Under the pieces are notes generated by a model. That model did not search any database. It was given only the letters and a program-made list of their open reading frames with translations, and was not told the DNA's origin. From NCBI RefSeq assembly GCF_947495995.1, contig NZ_CANMAX010000001.1, positions 496,001-560,000 on the forward strand: a stretch of DNA of 64,000 nucleotides. The letters run 5' to 3'. The translations under genes and the position numbers were made by a program. Positions within the stretch are counted from its first letter, which is position 1. Each line of letters opens with the position of its first letter. This document shows positions 61,484 through 64,000 of this stretch, piece after piece. Source of the DNA: an uncultured Tenacibaculum sp. (GTDB lineage Bacteria; Bacteroidota; Bacteroidia; Flavobacteriales; Flavobacteriaceae).

Positions 61484-62365
61484 ATGCAAAAGTATCTAGA
61501 ACTTATAAAAAACTCTTATACCGGTTACTGGAATTACATTAAACAATCTGTTTTAATGGAGTTAAACTGGGAAAATTATTTTTACGGCTTAATTCTAATT
61601 TCTTTAGTTGTATGGGGATTAGAAATTGTATTTCCTTGGCGAAAAAATCAATCTGTATTTCGAAAAGATTTCTGGTTAGACACATTTTATATGTTCTTTA
61701 ATTTCTTTTTACTCAACTTAATTGTTCTGATTGCACTCTCAAATACCGCTTCTGAAGTTTTTAATGATGTTTTGGCAATTGTGGGCTTATCAATTACCGA
61801 TCTTCAATTATTTGATATCAATAACTTTCCTTATGCTTTACGCCTATTTGTATTCTTTATTATTATTGATTTTGTGCAATGGTACACACACACTTTATTA
61901 CACAAATACGAGTTTTTATGGAACTTCCACAAAGTACATCACTCTGTAAAACAAATGGGGTTTGCTGCTCATCTTCGCTATCATTGGATGGAACCTGTTG
62001 TGTATAAATCAATGAAATATATTCCGCTTGCTATTATGGGCGGATTTACAGCTCAAGATGTTGCTATTGTTCATTTTTTTAACATTGCTGTCGGACACTT
62101 AAATCACGCAAACATCAATTTAGATTATGGCTTTCTGAAGTATATTTTAAACAATCCAAAAATGCATATCTGGCATCATGTAAAAGAGTTGCCTGAAGAA
62201 CGAAAAAATGGAGTAAACTTTGGAATTACATTAAGCATATGGGATTACATTTTCAAAACGAATTACATTCCACATTCTGGAAGAGATATAGAATTAGGTT
62301 TTGAAGGTGATGATAAGTTTCCTAAAGATTTTGTCGGTCAAGAATTATATCCTTTAAAGAAATAG
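61484..62365 (+). CDS. Sterol desaturase/fatty acid hydroxylase family membrane protein
   Basis: 293 residues with several transmembrane helices. Di-iron His boxes: HTLLH (136-140), HKVHHS (149-154) and HIWHH near residue 225. The family uses O2 to hydroxylate or desaturate lipids; in bacteria often hopanoid, carotenoid or fatty-acid related. The substrate cannot be told. It meets the BamA-like gene tail to tail with three bases between. Confidence 0.92.
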   Translation: MQKYLELIKNSYTGYWNYIKQSVLMELNWENYFYGLILISLVVWGLEIVFPWRKNQSVFRKDFWLDTFYMFFNFFLLNLIVLIALSNTASEVFNDVLAIVGLSITDLQLFDINNFPYALRLFVFFIIIDFVQWYTHTLLHKYEFLWNFHKVHHSVKQMGFAAHLRYHWMEPVVYKSMKYIPLAIMGGFTAQDVAIVHFFNIAVGHLNHANINLDYGFLKYILNNPKMHIWHHVKELPEERKNGVNFGITLSIWDYIFKTNYIPHSGRDIELGFEGDDKFPKDFVGQELYPLKK

Positions 62366-62368
62366 ACT

Positions 62369-63631
62369 TTAAAAATACTGCCCAATTCCGAAAACTAAAC
62401 CGTTGGTATTATCTGTTAAACTAATTCCGTAGTCAATTCTAAAAACTGCGTTATAAATTCTTTTATTAATAAAACGAATTCCAACTCCAGAATAAGCGCG
62501 TACATTCTCCGATTTCCAAAAGTCTGATATTCTTCCTCCAGGTTGTCTCCAAGTTCCAGCATCAACAAATGCATTTCCTTGAATAGTCAACCATTTCTTA
62601 TCATAAAACGTATGTCTATATTCAGTGTTATAAACGATACTAGCCGTACCTCGATCTACTATAAATCCAACTCCTCTTAAGTTAATATTATTATCTAAAG
62701 CAAACGGTGCAAAAGGAGAATCGTTATTAGAAGCAAAACCAATACGTAATCGGTTAGCCCAATTCCCTTTCTTCCCTACTCTATCGTAGTAAAAGAAATC
62801 GTTCCAAGCGATTATAAACTTATCTTGAAAATCATTTTGAGATGTAACATACTGAAGATATAAAATGCTTTTAAACCCATCTAAATAATGAAAATAATAT
62901 TCAAGATTTTCATATGTATACAAAAGCTTGTATAGTATTTTATTTACTTTCAAATCTCTTGGTACTTGCGGACTTGTAGCTCCGTTTAAATACTGATATT
63001 TCTCTTGGAAATAATTGAATCCAAAAGTTATTTGATGATTAAAATTGATTTGATATAATCCTAATAACTCCGTAGAAATATTATTATACAAGTAATTTGC
63101 AGTCTGATTATCAAAAAATAATGGTTCTTCACTTTTCCAATTCTGATGACTAAAACCTAGACCAAACTTCTTAGAAAATAAATTCGGAGCTCTAACATTA
63201 AACGCATAAGTATCGTGCCCATTATTTTGATAAAATCCACCAACAGCTATGTTTCTTCCTAGAAAATTATAATCATAAACACCTAATTTATATGCAAATC
63301 TATTGTTGGTTGTTGTCCAAAATGCTAGTTCTGGTAAAATTGTAGTACTTTCTTGAATATGAAATTCAATATCACATTTACCATTTTCTACATTAGTTTT
63401 CACATAAGCATGTCCTACTGCTGGTAATCTTTTTAAAATGGTAAGGTCTTGATTGAGTGTTTTTGTACTGTATGCTTCTCCTGCTTTTGTTTCTGTAATT
63501 GAAGCTAAGAAAGAAGCTCTTGTTTTTTTCATTCCTTTAAAAGTAACTGAACTAATAATAGTTCCGTCTTCTTGTGAAACAGCTAAAAAAACAAATTGAA
63601 ATAAGAATAGTATGGTTATTAATTTCTTCAT
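62369..63631 (-). CDS. BamA/TamA family outer-membrane protein
   Basis: 420 residues with signal peptide (cleavage near LAVSQ). One POTRA-like domain (about 22-95: SSVTFKGMKKTRASFLASI, LNQDLTILKRLPAVGHAYVK) precedes a 16-strand Omp85 barrel with the conserved loop GDNNINLRGVGFIVDRGTASI-like segment (NINLRGVGF) and the final strand ending GIGQYF. The single POTRA makes it shorter than BamA (which has five), so it is likely an Omp85 relative such as a patatin-free translocator. It is two bases after the truncated gene, forming an operon. Confidence 0.85.
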   Translation of the reverse strand: MKKLITILFLFQFVFLAVSQEDGTIISSVTFKGMKKTRASFLASITETKAGEAYSTKTLNQDLTILKRLPAVGHAYVKTNVENGKCDIEFHIQESTTILPELAFWTTTNNRFAYKLGVYDYNFLGRNIAVGGFYQNNGHDTYAFNVRAPNLFSKKFGLGFSHQNWKSEEPLFFDNQTANYLYNNISTELLGLYQINFNHQITFGFNYFQEKYQYLNGATSPQVPRDLKVNKILYKLLYTYENLEYYFHYLDGFKSILYLQYVTSQNDFQDKFIIAWNDFFYYDRVGKKGNWANRLRIGFASNNDSPFAPFALDNNINLRGVGFIVDRGTASIVYNTEYRHTFYDKKWLTIQGNAFVDAGTWRQPGGRISDFWKSENVRAYSGVGIRFINKRIYNAVFRIDYGISLTDNTNGLVFGIGQYF

Positions 63632-63633
63632 TA

Positions 63634-64000
63634 TTACTCTGCGGTAAAATTTGTGTAAGAGTAGCTATTTACCCAATTATCTAGACTTACTGCAAGTACT
63701 ATAAATTGATAATTGTTTGCTACTTCTAATTCGGGAGGTGTGTTTGTATTTATAGTTAAAACTACATTACTTGTATCATAATAACGGAAAAATTGATCGA
63801 AAGTATAAGTTCCTGAAATAAAATTATCATTTTCTTCAAGTAATACCTGAAAATAAATCGCATCAGTATTTCCTGTACTTGCTTGCCAAGTAAATTTAGG
63901 TGAAAGTGATGTAGAATTATCTATAGTAATATTTGAATTATAATCGGTTAGTTCAGACAAATGCTTTAAACGAATCGAGTTAGATTTATGTAACTTTCCA
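63634..64000 (-). CDS. Secreted or surface protein fragment (fibronectin type III-like), 5' end outside window
   Basis: At least 122 codons; the frame is open through the right edge, so the N-terminus is missing. The visible C-terminal part, with SPKFTWQASTGNTDAIYFQVLLEEN and NNYQFIVLAVSLDNWVNSYSYTNF, has alternating aromatic/hydrophobic strands like an FN3 or beta-sandwich domain. The stop is two bases before the BamA-like start. It may be a partner of that outer-membrane protein. Confidence 0.65.
   Translation of the reverse strand, partial: GKLHKSNSIRLKHLSELTDYNSNITIDNSTSLSPKFTWQASTGNTDAIYFQVLLEENDNFISGTYTFDQFFRYYDTSNVVLTINTNTPPELEVANNYQFIVLAVSLDNWVNSYSYTNFTAE

Overview
The window is an AT-rich, gene-dense chromosomal stretch from a member of the Bacteroidota, most likely a marine Flavobacteriaceae of the Tenacibaculum/Polaribacter kind (genus is inference). 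The supporting signs are promoters of the Bacteroidota type (TTTG, 17-19 bp, TAnnTTTG), no obvious Shine-Dalgarno sites, several TonB-dependent receptors with carboxypeptidase-like N-terminal domains, an OmpA protein with thrombospondin type-3 repeats, IPExxxVDY and DUF6503 family proteins, an atpDC pair apart from the other ATP synthase genes, and a flavobacterial arsenosugar operon. Nothing indicates a phage, plasmid, IS element or CRISPR array.

Layout. 1-4.6 kb: tail of an M43 metalloprotease, a small lipoprotein, then a tight five-gene cassette of AdoMet decarboxylase, voltage-gated K+ channel, DUF4178 protein, lipoprotein and membrane-fused spermidine synthase. 4.6-10.2 kb: housekeeping genes (RNase H, purN, then acpP-fabF-rnc-IPExxxVDY-pyk). 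10.2-18.2 kb, minus strand: atpDC, OmpA, kbl and an AddA/RecB-type helicase-nuclease. 18.2-22.6 kb: an AraC-type membrane regulator operon and a nitrilase/isochorismatase-fold pair. 22.7-27.3 kb: a metal-homeostasis locus in which a ZIP transporter and a DtxR/MntR regulator face a TonB receptor and a thioredoxin-like gene across a perfect 24-bp palindrome. 27.6-32.8 kb: a second TonB receptor and a lipoprotein made of two nearly identical 344-residue halves. 33-38 kb: dodecin, MscS, and a tandem array of four paralogous secreted proteins of unknown function. 38-45.2 kb, minus strand: tsaB, TolC, and the cytochrome oxidase block (heme O synthase, two subunit III proteins, subunit IV, a cysteine-less SCO paralogue, SCO, DUF420, a small CxxC protein). 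45.3-46 kb: tRNA-Leu, tRNA-Gly, tRNA-Leu with a duplicated promoter. 46-50 kb: DUF6503, peroxiredoxin, Crp/Fnr regulator and a lipase-like hydrolase. 50-55.8 kb: a candidate small RNA, then the arsenosugar operon (DUF547, peroxidase-like, ArsS, rhodanese, glycosyltransferase, purine nucleoside phosphorylase, DoxX, ArsM). 55.9-64 kb: a TlpA-like thioredoxin lipoprotein, a DUF2064 protein, an Oar-like TonB receptor, a sterol-desaturase-family enzyme, a BamA/TamA-like protein and a truncated gene at the edge.

How the genes work together. The arsenosugar operon reads as a nearly complete pathway: ArsM methylates arsenite, ArsS adds the 5'-deoxyadenosyl group, the phosphorylase could remove adenine and the glycosyltransferase could add the aglycone. 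The polyamine/K+ channel cassette suggests local polyamine synthesis coupled to membrane excitability or stress. The palindrome at 24.4 kb lies between divergent -7 boxes and should let the DtxR-type regulator control metal import in both directions. The strongest unexplained items are the four-paralogue array with its unusual intergenic inverted repeats, the internally duplicated lipoprotein, the polyamine/channel cassette and the candidate small RNA just before the arsenosugar genes.
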